DNA from: J029 sp964482495
GTDB taxonomy: Bacteria; Planctomycetota; UBA1135
Reading direction: 5' to 3'
DNA length: 64,000 nt
Assembly: GCA_964482495.1 (NCBI GenBank)
Contig: CAYZXS010000016.1
Location: forward strand, 12,629 to 76,628
The notes under the pieces: model-generated
The model's database searches: none
What the model was told of the DNA's origin: nothing
The model's input: only the letters and a program-made list of their open reading frames with translations
Translations under genes and position numbers: made by a program
Shown here: piece by piece, positions 17,167 through 25,915 of the stretch
Layout of the letters: each line of letters begins with the position of its first letter
How positions within the stretch are numbered: position 1 is the first letter of the stretch

Positions 17167-17886
17167 TCAGGGATCCCGGCGTCGGAACTCGGCGCGCAGT
17201 TCGGCGGCGTCCAAGGACAGGAAGTCGCCGCGCTCGTTGCGGAGGAGGAAGCTGCCGGCGTCCACGTCGCTCCGCTTCAGGCGGTAGCTGCCCCGGTGCG
17301 GGGAGACCAGCCACTCGCCGGGCAGGAGCCAGGCCAGGTCAGCGTCGCGCAGCCGTCTGTTGGGGACAGCCGGAGCTTCGGGCTCCGCGTCGCTCGCTCG
17401 GCCGGGACCAGGGCCGGGGCCGGGGAACTCCCCCGCCAGTTCGAAGACCGCGCCCGCGTCACCGGCCGGATCTGCCGCGGCGCGTTCTGCGCCGGGGACC
17501 GCCTCGACCGCCACCTCGCGCACGCTGCCGCGGCTGCGGAGCAGGCGCAGCAGCTCCGCCGCCATGCGGGGCAGCTCCAGACGAGAGGCTTCCGTCTCCA
17601 CTTGGAGGTTGTCGCCCGAGGCGAAGACGGCGCCGGAGCGCAGCATGGCCAGGCTGGGCGGCGGGAAGCCGGCCAGCTCCTCCCGGCACCAGCGTTGCAC
17701 CAGGCTCCTGGCGTTGAGCAGCCCGGTGCGGTTCCAACGGAGCTCGGCCGCGGCGCCGCCTTCGCGTAGCAGCCGGCGCGCCAGGGCGCCGAACTCGGCG
17801 CCGTCCCAGTCCTCGGCGTGATAGGCGCCGTCGGCGCCGTAGAGCAGAAGCCGCGGGACGGTCCGTGAAGGCAGGCGCGGGCTCAC
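17167..17886 (-). CDS. Uncharacterised 239-residue protein, last gene of the purM operon
   Basis: No family recognised. GTG 17886 overlaps the preceding stop as GTGA, which fixes the start; longer upstream frames would run through the preceding gene. The N-terminus (VPRLLLYGADGAYHAEDW) and a middle region (ALARRLLREGGAAAELRW) look globular. There is a Pro/Gly-rich linker near residues 165-185 and a beta-rich C-terminus (GEWLVSPHRGSYRLKRSD). No signal peptide. Its job is probably linked to the membrane-anchored neighbours. Confidence 0.6.
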   Translation of the reverse strand: MSPRLPSRTVPRLLLYGADGAYHAEDWDGAEFGALARRLLREGGAAAELRWNRTGLLNARSLVQRWCREELAGFPPPSLAMLRSGAVFASGDNLQVETEASRLELPRMAAELLRLLRSRGSVREVAVEAVPGAERAAADPAGDAGAVFELAGEFPGPGPGPGRASDAEPEAPAVPNRRLRDADLAWLLPGEWLVSPHRGSYRLKRSDVDAGSFLLRNERGDFLSLDAAELRAEFRRRDP

Positions 17887-18419
17887 GGACGCCGGGTGGA
17901 CCGGAGGTGCAGGCCGATCAGGGCGGCCAGGGCCAGCAGCGCCCCTGCCGGCGCGAGCTGGGCGAGCAGGGTGGAGCTTCGCAGCGAGGCGCTGCGCTGG
18001 TCCTCCCGGAGGAGGCGGTCCCGCAGGGCGCCCAGCCACGAACGCTGGGCGTCGTTGAGGGCGCCTGGTTCCTGCTCGTCTCTCGCGAGCAGGGAGTCCA
18101 GGTCGGACACCAGCCGGTCCCGCCGCTCCGGCGCGTGGCTGTCGAGCTGAGCCTGCAGCAGCGCAGGCTGCGGGTGGGCGGGGTCGATCCGACGCAGCGC
18201 GTCGACGGCTCGCTGAGCCTCGGCCAGGGCGCCGCCTCGGTAGCAGAGCTGGTAGCGGGCCAGCTCGGTCTGCCAGACCGGCTCGGCCCGATCGAGTCGG
18301 TCGAGCTCATCGAGCAGGCTCCTGGCCTCGAGCGCGGCCGGCTCCTGGGCCGGGCGGGCGGAGGAGGCGCCGGTCATCCCGGCGAGCAGCCCGAGGGCGG
18401 CGACCGCGGCGCACCTCAC
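17883..18419 (-). CDS. Exported, C-terminally membrane-anchored helical (TPR-like) protein
   Basis: 178 residues from GTG 18419, which overlaps the preceding stop as GTGA. A signal sequence (AAVAALGLLAGMTGASSA) precedes a helical region with a TPR-like unit (LCYRGGALAEAQRAVDALRRIDP) and a long charged helix. A single C-terminal membrane span (LLALAALIGLHL) ends in a short basic tail, so most of the protein should lie outside the cytoplasmic membrane. Family not recognised. Confidence 0.6.
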   Translation of the reverse strand: MRCAAVAALGLLAGMTGASSARPAQEPAALEARSLLDELDRLDRAEPVWQTELARYQLCYRGGALAEAQRAVDALRRIDPAHPQPALLQAQLDSHAPERRDRLVSDLDSLLARDEQEPGALNDAQRSWLGALRDRLLREDQRSASLRSSTLLAQLAPAGALLALAALIGLHLRSTRRP

Positions 18420-20011
18420 GGGCCGGTCGCCTCCGCGATCCACTCCCGCGCCTGATCCAGGGAGATGGCGTTGCGGTCGTCGTGGTAGGCCTCCCCGCCT
18501 GGCAGGGCTTCACCCGCCTGGACCTGGCCGGCGAGGGCGGCGGCGCCGACGAACACCGGCACGCCGGCCGGGATCGACGCCTGGAGCTGCTCCAAGGGCA
18601 TCAACGGCTGGTCCTTCCGGGCGAAGACCAGGACGTTGCGGGAGAAGGGCACGCGGTGAAGCCGCAGGTGCTCGCCGTAGGCGTCGCGCAGGCCGGCGAG
18701 GATGCTGCCCACCGCGGCGCCCTGGGTGCCGGCGCTGGAGCTGGTGCCGAGGTTGACCGCCAGGACCCCGCCCGGGCGCAGATGGCGCGCGGTCTCGTGG
18801 AAGAACTCGGCGCTGGCGAGGTGAGCCGGGATCTCGAACTGGGCGGCGTAGGCGTCGAGCAGCAGGAAGTCGAGGTCGGCGGGGGCGCCGCGGAGCTGCA
18901 GGCGGGCGTCCCCCACCCGGACCTCCGTGCGCCGCGACAAGGCCGGCGGCAGCGGGAGCCACTCCTGCCCCAGGGATACTGCCTCAGGGTCGAGCTCGAC
19001 GCCGACGGCGCTCCATTCGCGGTCGCCGAGCCCGGCCGCGACCGGCCCCAGGGCGGCGCCTCCGGCGTGGCCGAGTGACCAGAAGCGGACCGGCTCGCCG
19101 CGGTCCTCGCTGCCGTGCAAGGCGTAGAGCGGGGCGAGCACGAAGAGGTCGTAGTAGCCTCCAGGCCAGCTCCCGCCGGGGCGCCAGAGCGACTGGTAGC
19201 TGTCCACGCCTTCATTCATCTGGAGCCAGCGCTCGACCGGGAGCTCGGTGTCCGGCTCGTGGAAGGCGACCACGCGCAGCCGCTGGTACGGCGTCTCGAC
19301 CACCGCCTCGACCCGGGTCTCGAGGCCCTCCGCAGAGCGGTCGGGCAGGTTGGCGGCGAGGGCGGGGTCGGCGGCGGCGAGCGGCAGCAGCGGCAGCAAC
19401 CCGAGCGCGGCGAGGCGGCGGTCCTTGGCGGCGAGCAGCGCGCCGGCGACGATCAGGCAGCCGGCGAGCAGGGCCAGGGTCAGGCGGATGCCCAGGAAGG
19501 GCAGGGCGACGTAGGTCGAGCCGAAGACGCCGAGCAGCGAGCCGACGGTCCCCGCCGCCGAGACCTCGCCCGCCGCCCGGCCGGCGCCCCGCTCCGCGGA
19601 CCGGATCTCGACCAGGAGCGGCGCCACCATGGCGAGCAGCAGCACGGGCGGCGCGAAGAAGAGCAGCGCGCCGGCCAGGGAGCCGCCGAGGGCGATGCCA
19701 GCCGCTTCCTCGAGCCGCAGGCCCTCCGGCAGCAGCCAGGCGCAGAACCAGGGCAGCAGCACGAGGGAGGCCGCGAGGAGCAGGCCGGCGCCGCCGAGCA
19801 GGCCCGCGGCCCAGCGCAGCGGAGGGCCGCCGCGCCGCGCCAGCCGCCCGCCGAGGGCGGCGCCGACGGCCATGGCGAGCAGCACCACCCCGATCTGGTT
19901 GCTCCAGACCAGGGAGGTGGTCCCGAACCAGGGCGCGAGCCAGCGCACCCCCAGGACCTCGAGGGAGAGAGCGGCGAAGCCGGCGAGGGCGGCGGCGAGC
20001 AGGGTGGTCAT
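18416..20011 (-). CDS. Membrane-embedded spermidine-synthase-like protein
   Basis: 531 residues. The N-terminal half (about 1-230) holds roughly seven membrane segments beginning with LEVLGVRWLAPWFG. The C-terminal half is a Rossmann methyltransferase-like domain of the spermidine synthase fold (VGVELDPEAVSLG, then LDFLLLDAYAAQFEIPAHLAS and LRPGGVLAVNLG). This matches the fused membrane/spermidine synthase-like proteins common in bacteria, whose substrates are mostly unknown. The Asp in LLLDAY fits the aminopropyltransferase position, but polyamine synthesis should not be assumed. ATG 20011 follows the previous stop by 2 nt. Confidence 0.75.
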   Translation of the reverse strand: MTTLLAAALAGFAALSLEVLGVRWLAPWFGTTSLVWSNQIGVVLLAMAVGAALGGRLARRGGPPLRWAAGLLGGAGLLLAASLVLLPWFCAWLLPEGLRLEEAAGIALGGSLAGALLFFAPPVLLLAMVAPLLVEIRSAERGAGRAAGEVSAAGTVGSLLGVFGSTYVALPFLGIRLTLALLAGCLIVAGALLAAKDRRLAALGLLPLLPLAAADPALAANLPDRSAEGLETRVEAVVETPYQRLRVVAFHEPDTELPVERWLQMNEGVDSYQSLWRPGGSWPGGYYDLFVLAPLYALHGSEDRGEPVRFWSLGHAGGAALGPVAAGLGDREWSAVGVELDPEAVSLGQEWLPLPPALSRRTEVRVGDARLQLRGAPADLDFLLLDAYAAQFEIPAHLASAEFFHETARHLRPGGVLAVNLGTSSSAGTQGAAVGSILAGLRDAYGEHLRLHRVPFSRNVLVFARKDQPLMPLEQLQASIPAGVPVFVGAAALAGQVQAGEALPGGEAYHDDRNAISLDQAREWIAEATGP

Positions 20012-20013
20012 GG

Positions 20014-21366
20014 TCAGTGGGCGGCCGGCAGGTCGAGGCCGCGGATCATGGCCGGATAGACCGCGCCCGGGTCCGGATTGCGCGCGAAGTTCTCGAGCAG
20101 GGTGGCGACGCTCCGCTGCACCTGGAAGCGGTAGCTGCGCTCGGATCCGAGGTGCTCGACCCATACCGGCTGGTCCAGGTCCAGCAGGCGGTCGTTGAGG
20201 TAGAGGTCGATGCTGTGCACCGATTCGGACTCGATCCGCAGCGCGTTCCGCTCGCGGTCGGTGGTGACCTTGATCCAAGCCGGCCTCGAGAGCTGCTCCG
20301 GGGGGTCGAAGGCGGTGGCGTGGACCCAGTAGGCGCGGCTGGCGCCAGGCACCAAGAGGTCGAAGTGGACCTCAGGAGGGTAGGCCTCGCGTCGCGCCAG
20401 CTCCTGGAGCCAAGCGAAGGCTGCCGTCCGGTCCGCGCCGCGATGCACGGGCGTCAATTCAGGGCGCCCGAGGTTGCCGCGGCACCGAACCAGCCAGGGA
20501 GAGTCCCTCGACTCCCGCCAGGGCTGGTCCGGAGGGGCGTCCCCGGTCGCCGGCGGCTGGATCAGGGCGGCGCCTTGGAGGAAGTGCGGCAGCAAGGCGG
20601 TGAGCACCGCGGCGTGGTCGCTGCCCGCGTCGGAGCCCAGCAGGAGGATCCGGTCCCGGTCGACGGCGCACTGGCGGAAGACCTCGGCCAGGGCGTCGAC
20701 GAAGCGGAAGCGGCCGAGCTTGGGGATCTCGTCCAGGCGCAGGTCCGAGAGGTCGATCTCGAGCAGGGCGTGGCTGCCGCGCAGCCCCGGCGGCAAATCC
20801 GCGATGGCGAGCTGGGCCGCCTCGGCCGAACCGAGCAGGACCAGCAAGGGCAGCGGCGGGGCGTCCGTCAACCCCGCGGGGAGCGTGAGTCGGTAGGGCT
20901 GGCCCATCAGCCGGCTTCGGCCCTCCCTCTGCTCCCCGGCGGCGAGACCCGGCGACCGGCGGGCGCCGGCGAGGAGCTCGGAACACGCCCCAACCTGGCG
21001 CAAGGGATCCGCGCCCGCGGTCGCCTCGAGGGCCTCGAAGGAGGCGTTGAGCTCGCTTCCGGTGGTCAGGATCCGGCGGCGGCTCTCTTGCTCCACCGCG
21101 TCCTGCACCAGGCGCAGGACCACCTGGAGGCGCGATTCCAGCGGCTCGAGCAAGCCCTCGGGGAGGACGCGGGCGCTGACGGAGGCGAACTCGAGGGCGA
21201 AGCTGCCGACCAACTCGACCTGACGCGGGCTGGTGGATTCGAGCGCTGCGATCCAGCTCTGGAGGGCGGCCTCGACCCTGGACTGCTCGGTAGCCGGGAA
21301 GGGCGCCGGAGCCGGCTCTTGCGGCCAGGCCGCGAGCGTCAGCAGGCTCAAGGCGAGGGCGCTCAT
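20014..21366 (-). CDS. Exported alpha/beta-hydrolase-like protein
   Basis: 450 residues from ATG 21366 (ATGA overlap with the preceding stop), opening with a signal peptide (ALALSLLTLAAWPQ). The central part reads like an alpha/beta hydrolase: a strand (LPLLVLLGS), then CAVDRDRILLLGSDAGSDHA, a position and shape like a nucleophile elbow with SDAGS in place of GxSxG. The C-terminal 100 residues are a beta domain (AWIKVTTDRERNALRIES, then SIDLYLNDRLLDLDQPVWV). Because the elbow is atypical, activity is uncertain. Confidence 0.55.
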   Translation of the reverse strand: MSALALSLLTLAAWPQEPAPAPFPATEQSRVEAALQSWIAALESTSPRQVELVGSFALEFASVSARVLPEGLLEPLESRLQVVLRLVQDAVEQESRRRILTTGSELNASFEALEATAGADPLRQVGACSELLAGARRSPGLAAGEQREGRSRLMGQPYRLTLPAGLTDAPPLPLLVLLGSAEAAQLAIADLPPGLRGSHALLEIDLSDLRLDEIPKLGRFRFVDALAEVFRQCAVDRDRILLLGSDAGSDHAAVLTALLPHFLQGAALIQPPATGDAPPDQPWRESRDSPWLVRCRGNLGRPELTPVHRGADRTAAFAWLQELARREAYPPEVHFDLLVPGASRAYWVHATAFDPPEQLSRPAWIKVTTDRERNALRIESESVHSIDLYLNDRLLDLDQPVWVEHLGSERSYRFQVQRSVATLLENFARNPDPGAVYPAMIRGLDLPAAH

Positions 21367-21899
21367 CGCGGCGACCGCGAGCGTGCCGCGAGCACCGCCA
21401 GGGCGGTGGGCCGGGGATCGGCCCGGAGCGACAACGGAGCGGGCGGCGCGCCGTCGAGCCAGGCGAGGTTGCCGCGCAGCCGACTGTCCTCCGGGTAGGC
21501 GGCCCTGGCGCGCTGCAGGCAGGTGCGCGTTTCCTCCAGGCGACTTTCTCCCCACAAAGCGAGCGCGTACTCCAGCATCGGGTCGACTGGAGCAAGCTCC
21601 GTGCCATCGATCGACAGGGGCAGCTGGTGCCGGCGCTGGTAGAGCACCAGGTTGGCGCGGTCGCCGGGGCCGCCGTGGTCGGCGAGCAGCTGCCAGCCGG
21701 CCTGGACTCGCGGGTCGAGCTGGTGGTCCAAGCGCCGCACCCAGTGGAACAGCCGCGCCCGCCAGGCGCCGGAGTCGGCCTGCGGGGCTTCGAGCATCTG
21801 GCCTAGCTGCTCCAGGACCCGCGCGCGCCGCGCCTCCAGGCGCGGGAGCGGGTCGCCGGCCGAGGCGGCCAGGAGCAGGGCCAGGATCAGTCCAGCCAA
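21363..21899 (-). CDS. Exported 178-residue TPR-like protein
   Basis: Starts at TTG 21899 inside the last codons of purM (13-nt overlap). The sequence begins with a short hydrophobic signal (AGLILALLLAASAG). The rest is helical with one TPR-like unit near the C-terminus (MLEYALALWGESRLEETRTC, continuing to AAYPEDSRLRGNLAWLDG). Family not recognised. Position between purM and the hydrolase-like gene, with overlaps on both sides, shows it belongs to this operon. Confidence 0.55.
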   Translation of the reverse strand: MAGLILALLLAASAGDPLPRLEARRARVLEQLGQMLEAPQADSGAWRARLFHWVRRLDHQLDPRVQAGWQLLADHGGPGDRANLVLYQRRHQLPLSIDGTELAPVDPMLEYALALWGESRLEETRTCLQRARAAYPEDSRLRGNLAWLDGAPPAPLSLRADPRPTALAVLAARSRSPR

Positions 21900-22936
21900 G
21901 CCACTCCCGCCGTCTGGTCGCAGATCTCGCCCATGGCGAATGGGGCGGCGCCAGCCTCGCGCAGGCCGGCCTCGATGGTGTCGGCAGAGGCCGGGTCGAC
22001 CACCAGGATCATGCCGACGCCCATGTTGAAGGCCCGCCAGGCCTCGTCGCGCTCGACCTCGCCGGCCGCCACCAGTTGCTCGAAGACGTTCAGGGGCGGC
22101 ACCGCGGCGCGGGAGACCGTGGCGCCGAGGCCGTGCAGCACCCGGGGCAGGTTGCCGGGCACTCCCCCGCCGGTGATGTGGGCCAGCGCGTGCAGCGCCG
22201 GGTCCTTCAAGAACGGTCGCAGCTCAGCGAGGTAGCAGCGGTGCGGCTCGAGCATGACGTCGGCGACGCTGGCGCCGTCGCCGCCCGGGAAGGGGTCGCC
22301 CCAGCCGAGGCCCATGCGCTCGTCGATGATGCGCCTGGCCAGCGAGTAGCCGTTGGTGTGCAGGCCGACCGCCGGTAGGCCGATCAGGCGGTCCCCGGCG
22401 CGGACCTTGCTGCCGTCGATGATGTGGGCCTTCTCCACCACCCCCACCAGCGTGCCGACCAGGTCGAACTCGTCCTCGGGGTAGACGCCCGGCATCTCGG
22501 CAGTCTCGCCGCCGAGCAGGGTCATGCCGTGGTCCTTGCAGGCGTGGGCCAGGCCCTCGATCAGGGCCGCCACCCGCTCCGGCCGCAGCTTGCCGACGCC
22601 GACGTAGTCGAGGAAGAACAGCGGTTCGGCGCCCTGCACCAGCGCGTCGTTGATGCAGTGCTGCACCAGGTCGCGTCCGACGCTGCCGTAGCGGCCAGTG
22701 GCCGCGGCGATCCTGGTCTTGGTGCCGACGCCGTCGGCGGTGGCCACCAGCACCGGTTCCTGGCCCAGGCCGTCGGCCCGGAAGAGGCCGCCGAAGCTGC
22801 CGACGTCGGCCAGCACGCGCTCGCCGAAGGTGGCGCGGATGGCGGGCTTCGCGCGGGCCAGGGCGTCCTCGGCGGCGTCGATGTCGACCCCGGCGTCGCG
22901 GTAGCTCAGGGCTTCTTGGGGCGGTTCCGGACTCAT
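21887..22936 (-). CDS. purM: Phosphoribosylformylglycinamidine cyclo-ligase
   Basis: 349 residues; AIR synthetase, which closes the imidazole ring in purine synthesis using ATP. Recognised by SYRDAGVDIDAAEDAL at the N-terminus, ATADGVGTKTRIA, the INDALVQGAEPLFFLDYVG segment, TLLGGETAEMPGVY and HITGGGVPGNLPR. Length is normal. A TAGAAT box lies 10 nt before ATG 22936. It leads five uncharacterised genes with overlapping starts; the link to purine synthesis is probably only cotranscription. Confidence 0.95.
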   Translation of the reverse strand: MSPEPPQEALSYRDAGVDIDAAEDALARAKPAIRATFGERVLADVGSFGGLFRADGLGQEPVLVATADGVGTKTRIAAATGRYGSVGRDLVQHCINDALVQGAEPLFFLDYVGVGKLRPERVAALIEGLAHACKDHGMTLLGGETAEMPGVYPEDEFDLVGTLVGVVEKAHIIDGSKVRAGDRLIGLPAVGLHTNGYSLARRIIDERMGLGWGDPFPGGDGASVADVMLEPHRCYLAELRPFLKDPALHALAHITGGGVPGNLPRVLHGLGATVSRAAVPPLNVFEQLVAAGEVERDEAWRAFNMGVGMILVVDPASADTIEAGLREAGAAPFAMGEICDQTAGVAWLD

Positions 22937-22946
22937 CTCAGCGGCG

Positions 22947-22952
22947 ATTCTA
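22947..22952 (-). promoter_or_regulatory. TAGAAT -10 box of purM
   Basis: TAGAAT on the minus strand ends 10 nt before the purM ATG, predicting a 5' leader of only a few bases. It shares the 68-nt divergent region with the dxr promoter. Confidence 0.45.
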
Positions 22953-22967
22953 CGGCCGCCGCCCGCC

Positions 22968-22996
22968 TTTATCGCCCTCCCGGACTGCCCTATCCT
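22968..22996 (+). promoter_or_regulatory. Candidate dxr promoter
   Basis: TTTATC (22968-22973), 17 nt spacer, TATCCT (22991-22996). The -10 ends 8 nt before the dxr ATG at 23005, so the transcript would be leaderless or nearly so. Confidence 0.45.
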
Positions 22997-23004
22997 GTAG
23001 GGAC

Positions 23005-24126
23005 ATGCTCGGGGAGAAACGCCGCCTGATCCTGCTCGGAGCCACCGGGACCGTCGGCCGCCAGGCCCTGCGGATCCTGGAGCGGACCGAGTCGCCGGTG
23101 CAGGTGGTGGGGCTCGCCGCTCACACCAGCGGCCCCGCCCTCGCCGAGCTCGCCGCGGGCTGCCCCGGCTGCACCGTCCACCTCAGCTCGATCCCGGAGC
23201 AGCAGGCCAACCTGCTCGGGCTGCTGGCCGACGGCGAGAGCTACGACGTCTGCCTCAACGCCGTCGTCGGCGCCGCCGGCCTACCCTACAGCGAGGCGGT
23301 GCTGCGCTCGGGCCGGGACCTGGCGCTGGCCAACAAGGAGTCGCTGGTGCTCGCCGGGGAGCTGCTGGCGGAGCTGGCCGCGGCCAGCGGTTCGACCATC
23401 CTTCCGGTCGACTCCGAGCACTCGGCGATCCAGCAGTGCATCGGCGACCGCCCGCGGCGGGAGCTGCGCCGCCTCTACCTGACGGCCTCCGGCGGCGCGC
23501 TGCGCGACCTGCCGCTGGAGCAGCTCGGGGACGTCAAGCCGGAGCAGGCGCTGGCCCACCCGAACTGGGACATGGGCCCTCGGATCACGGTCGACTCGGC
23601 GACGATGATGAACAAGGCCTTGGAGGTCATCGAGGCCCAGCACCTGTTCGGGGTCGCCGCGTCGTCGATCGAGGTCCTGATCCACCGCCAGTCGGTGGTC
23701 CACTCGATGGTCGAGTTCGTCGACGGCTCGGTCCTTGCGCAGATGGGGCCGCCGGACATGGCCTTCCCGATCCACTACGCCCTGCACGGGCCGGGGCGCC
23801 ATCCCTCGCCGCTGCAGGGCTTCGATCCCCAGCTCTACGCCCAGCTGAGCTTCGCCGCGCCGGAGCCGGAGCGTTACCCGGCGCTGCAATTGGGCTACTT
23901 GGCGGCGGAGTTCGGCGGCGCCGCCGGGGCCGTCTTGAACGCCGCGGACGAGGTGGCGGTGGCGGCCTTCCTCGCCGGCCAGGCCGCCTTCTCCGACATC
24001 GCCCCGCTCTGCGCGGACACCTTGGAGGCCCTGCGCCACCTGCCCGCCGGCAGCCTGGCCGAGGTCCGGGAGGCCGACCGCCTCGCCCGCGAGCACGCCT
24101 CCTCCCTCTGCGCCGCGCGGAGCTGA
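23005..24126 (+). CDS. dxr: 1-deoxy-D-xylulose-5-phosphate reductoisomerase
   Basis: 373 residues; makes 2-C-methyl-D-erythritol 4-phosphate, the committed step of the MEP isoprenoid pathway. The NADPH motif LGATGTVGRQAL, the NxxVGAAGL segment, ALANKESLVLAG, and the metal/substrate motifs LPVDSEHSAIQQC and PNWDMGPRITVDSATMMNK are all present, followed by EVLIHRQSVVHSMVEF. Head of dxr-rseP-ubiA-like, spaced 3 and 4 nt. Confidence 0.97.
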   Translation: MLGEKRRLILLGATGTVGRQALRILERTESPVQVVGLAAHTSGPALAELAAGCPGCTVHLSSIPEQQANLLGLLADGESYDVCLNAVVGAAGLPYSEAVLRSGRDLALANKESLVLAGELLAELAAASGSTILPVDSEHSAIQQCIGDRPRRELRRLYLTASGGALRDLPLEQLGDVKPEQALAHPNWDMGPRITVDSATMMNKALEVIEAQHLFGVAASSIEVLIHRQSVVHSMVEFVDGSVLAQMGPPDMAFPIHYALHGPGRHPSPLQGFDPQLYAQLSFAAPEPERYPALQLGYLAAEFGGAAGAVLNAADEVAVAAFLAGQAAFSDIAPLCADTLEALRHLPAGSLAEVREADRLAREHASSLCAARS

Positions 24127-24129
24127 CCC

Positions 24130-25911
24130 ATGCTGCCCTTCCTCCTCACCGCCTTCGGAATCGGCCTGGTGCTCTTCGTGCACGAGGCCGGCCACTTCTT
24201 CGCCGCCCGCGCCGCCGGGGTCCGGGTCGAGGTCTTCTCGCTCGGCTTCGGTCCCCGCGTGGTCGGCTGGAGGCGCGGCGACACCGATTACCGGCTCTCC
24301 CTGCTGCCGCTGGGCGGGTACGTGCGCATGGCCGGCGAGGATCAGACCCGGCCGCCGCTCCCCGACGAGCTCGGGGCCCAGCCGCCTGGCTGGCGCTTCC
24401 TGATCTTCTCCGGCGGCATCTTGATGAACTTCCTGTTCGCCTTGATCGTGATCCCGATCCTGTTCGCGGTCGGCGTCCCCTTCGAGGCCCCGGTGGTCGG
24501 CGCGGTAGAGCCCGGCAGCCCCGCCTGGGAGGCGGGCGTGCGCGAGGGCTCCCGGATCCTGAGCGTCCGCGAGCGGCCGATCCACGCCTTCCGCACCTTC
24601 TCCGCCGCGGTGGCCCTCGGGGACGGCGAGGCGGTGCCGATCGAGCTCGCCGGCCCCGACGGCGGCGTGCGCCGGATCCAGGTCGATCCGCGCTTCGACG
24701 AGCAGCTCGGCTTCCGCCGGATCGGGATCGCCCCCTCCCGTTGGAGTCCGGACTTCGCCATCGGCGTCCTGCCCGGCTCGGTCGCCGATCAGGCAGGCCT
24801 GGAGGACGGCGACCGCTTGGTCGAGATCGACCGGATGCCGGTGCACACCCGGCAGGACGCCCGGCTCCTGCTCGAACAGGCGGTACTCGGCTCGGGCCCT
24901 CTGCAGCTGGCGGTGATGCGCGGACAGCAGCGGCTCGACGTCTCGCTGGCGCGAGCCGAGCCGGCGGACGAGGACCCGGTCCAGATCGGGATCCTGCACC
25001 TCCTGAATGAGGTGCGCGCGATCCGCGATCCCAGGCTGGCGGAGGCGCTGGAGGTCGGAGACCGGGTCCTGCGCGCCAACGGCGAGGAGATCCGCTCCAT
25101 CGCCGAGCTGGCAACCTCGGCGCGGCGCCATGACGGCAAGCTGGAGCTCGAGCTGCTGCGCGAGGGCCAGGTCCGTCGCGTCGACTGCGGCCAGGGCTTC
25201 GAGGCCGGCGACCTGGTCGCCGGGCTGTGGATGGACGGCGGCGAGGCGGTGCGGGTCGGGGTCCGCCCGGACGGGCCCGCGGTCGGCACCGGCCTCCAGA
25301 CCGGGGACCGGATCCTGCGCGCCAACGGCAGCGAGATCCCGGACATGGCGGCCTTGTCGGCGGCGGTGCGCGGCGCCGGCGAGGAGCCGCTGGCGCTGCT
25401 GGTGTCGCGGCCCGGCCTCGAGGACCCCTTCGCCGTGACGATCACGCCGCGGCGGATGCCCCGGCCCGAATTCGGCTTCGCCCTCCAGGCCGACCGCGAG
25501 GTGGTGCGCTCCGAGGGGCCGCTGGACGCCCTGGCGATGGGCATCCAGGAGGCGCGGCAGATGGTCCGCGAGATCGGAGCCACCTTCCGCGGCATGGTCA
25601 GCGGTGCCGTCGACAGCAAGAACCTGGGCGGCATCCTGACCATCGGCACGATCACCCACAGCTTCGCCAGCGAGGGCCTGGCGCCGCTCTTCTTCTTCCT
25701 GGCGATGATCTCGATCCACCTCGGGGTGCTGAACCTGCTGCCGATCCCGGCCCTCGACGGCGGCCACATGCTGTTCGTCATCCTCGAGAAGCTGCGCGGC
25801 CGTCCGCTCAGCGCCGCGACCCAGGGCTGGCTCAACGTCGTCGGCCTGGTCGCCGTCTTCTCCTTGGTGATCTTCGTGACCATGAACGACATCGACCGGC
25901 TGTTCGGCTGA
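24130..25911 (+). CDS. rseP: RseP-type site-2 membrane metalloprotease with four PDZ-like domains
   Basis: 593 residues, longer than the usual 420-450. HEAGH at residues 18-22 supplies zinc ligands His18 and His22 and the catalytic Glu19 in the first membrane helix; the third ligand is in LPIPALDGGHM in the penultimate membrane segment. Between them I count four PDZ-like units, each with a G-rich loop and (V/L)xxGDR core: near residues 118-190, 200-270, 285-355 and 375-450, where E. coli RseP has two. Family members cut anti-sigma factors within the membrane. An ECF sigma/anti-sigma pair lies 6 kb downstream. Confidence 0.9.
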   Translation: MLPFLLTAFGIGLVLFVHEAGHFFAARAAGVRVEVFSLGFGPRVVGWRRGDTDYRLSLLPLGGYVRMAGEDQTRPPLPDELGAQPPGWRFLIFSGGILMNFLFALIVIPILFAVGVPFEAPVVGAVEPGSPAWEAGVREGSRILSVRERPIHAFRTFSAAVALGDGEAVPIELAGPDGGVRRIQVDPRFDEQLGFRRIGIAPSRWSPDFAIGVLPGSVADQAGLEDGDRLVEIDRMPVHTRQDARLLLEQAVLGSGPLQLAVMRGQQRLDVSLARAEPADEDPVQIGILHLLNEVRAIRDPRLAEALEVGDRVLRANGEEIRSIAELATSARRHDGKLELELLREGQVRRVDCGQGFEAGDLVAGLWMDGGEAVRVGVRPDGPAVGTGLQTGDRILRANGSEIPDMAALSAAVRGAGEEPLALLVSRPGLEDPFAVTITPRRMPRPEFGFALQADREVVRSEGPLDALAMGIQEARQMVREIGATFRGMVSGAVDSKNLGGILTIGTITHSFASEGLAPLFFFLAMISIHLGVLNLLPIPALDGGHMLFVILEKLRGRPLSAATQGWLNVVGLVAVFSLVIFVTMNDIDRLFG

Positions 25912-25915
25912 CCCG

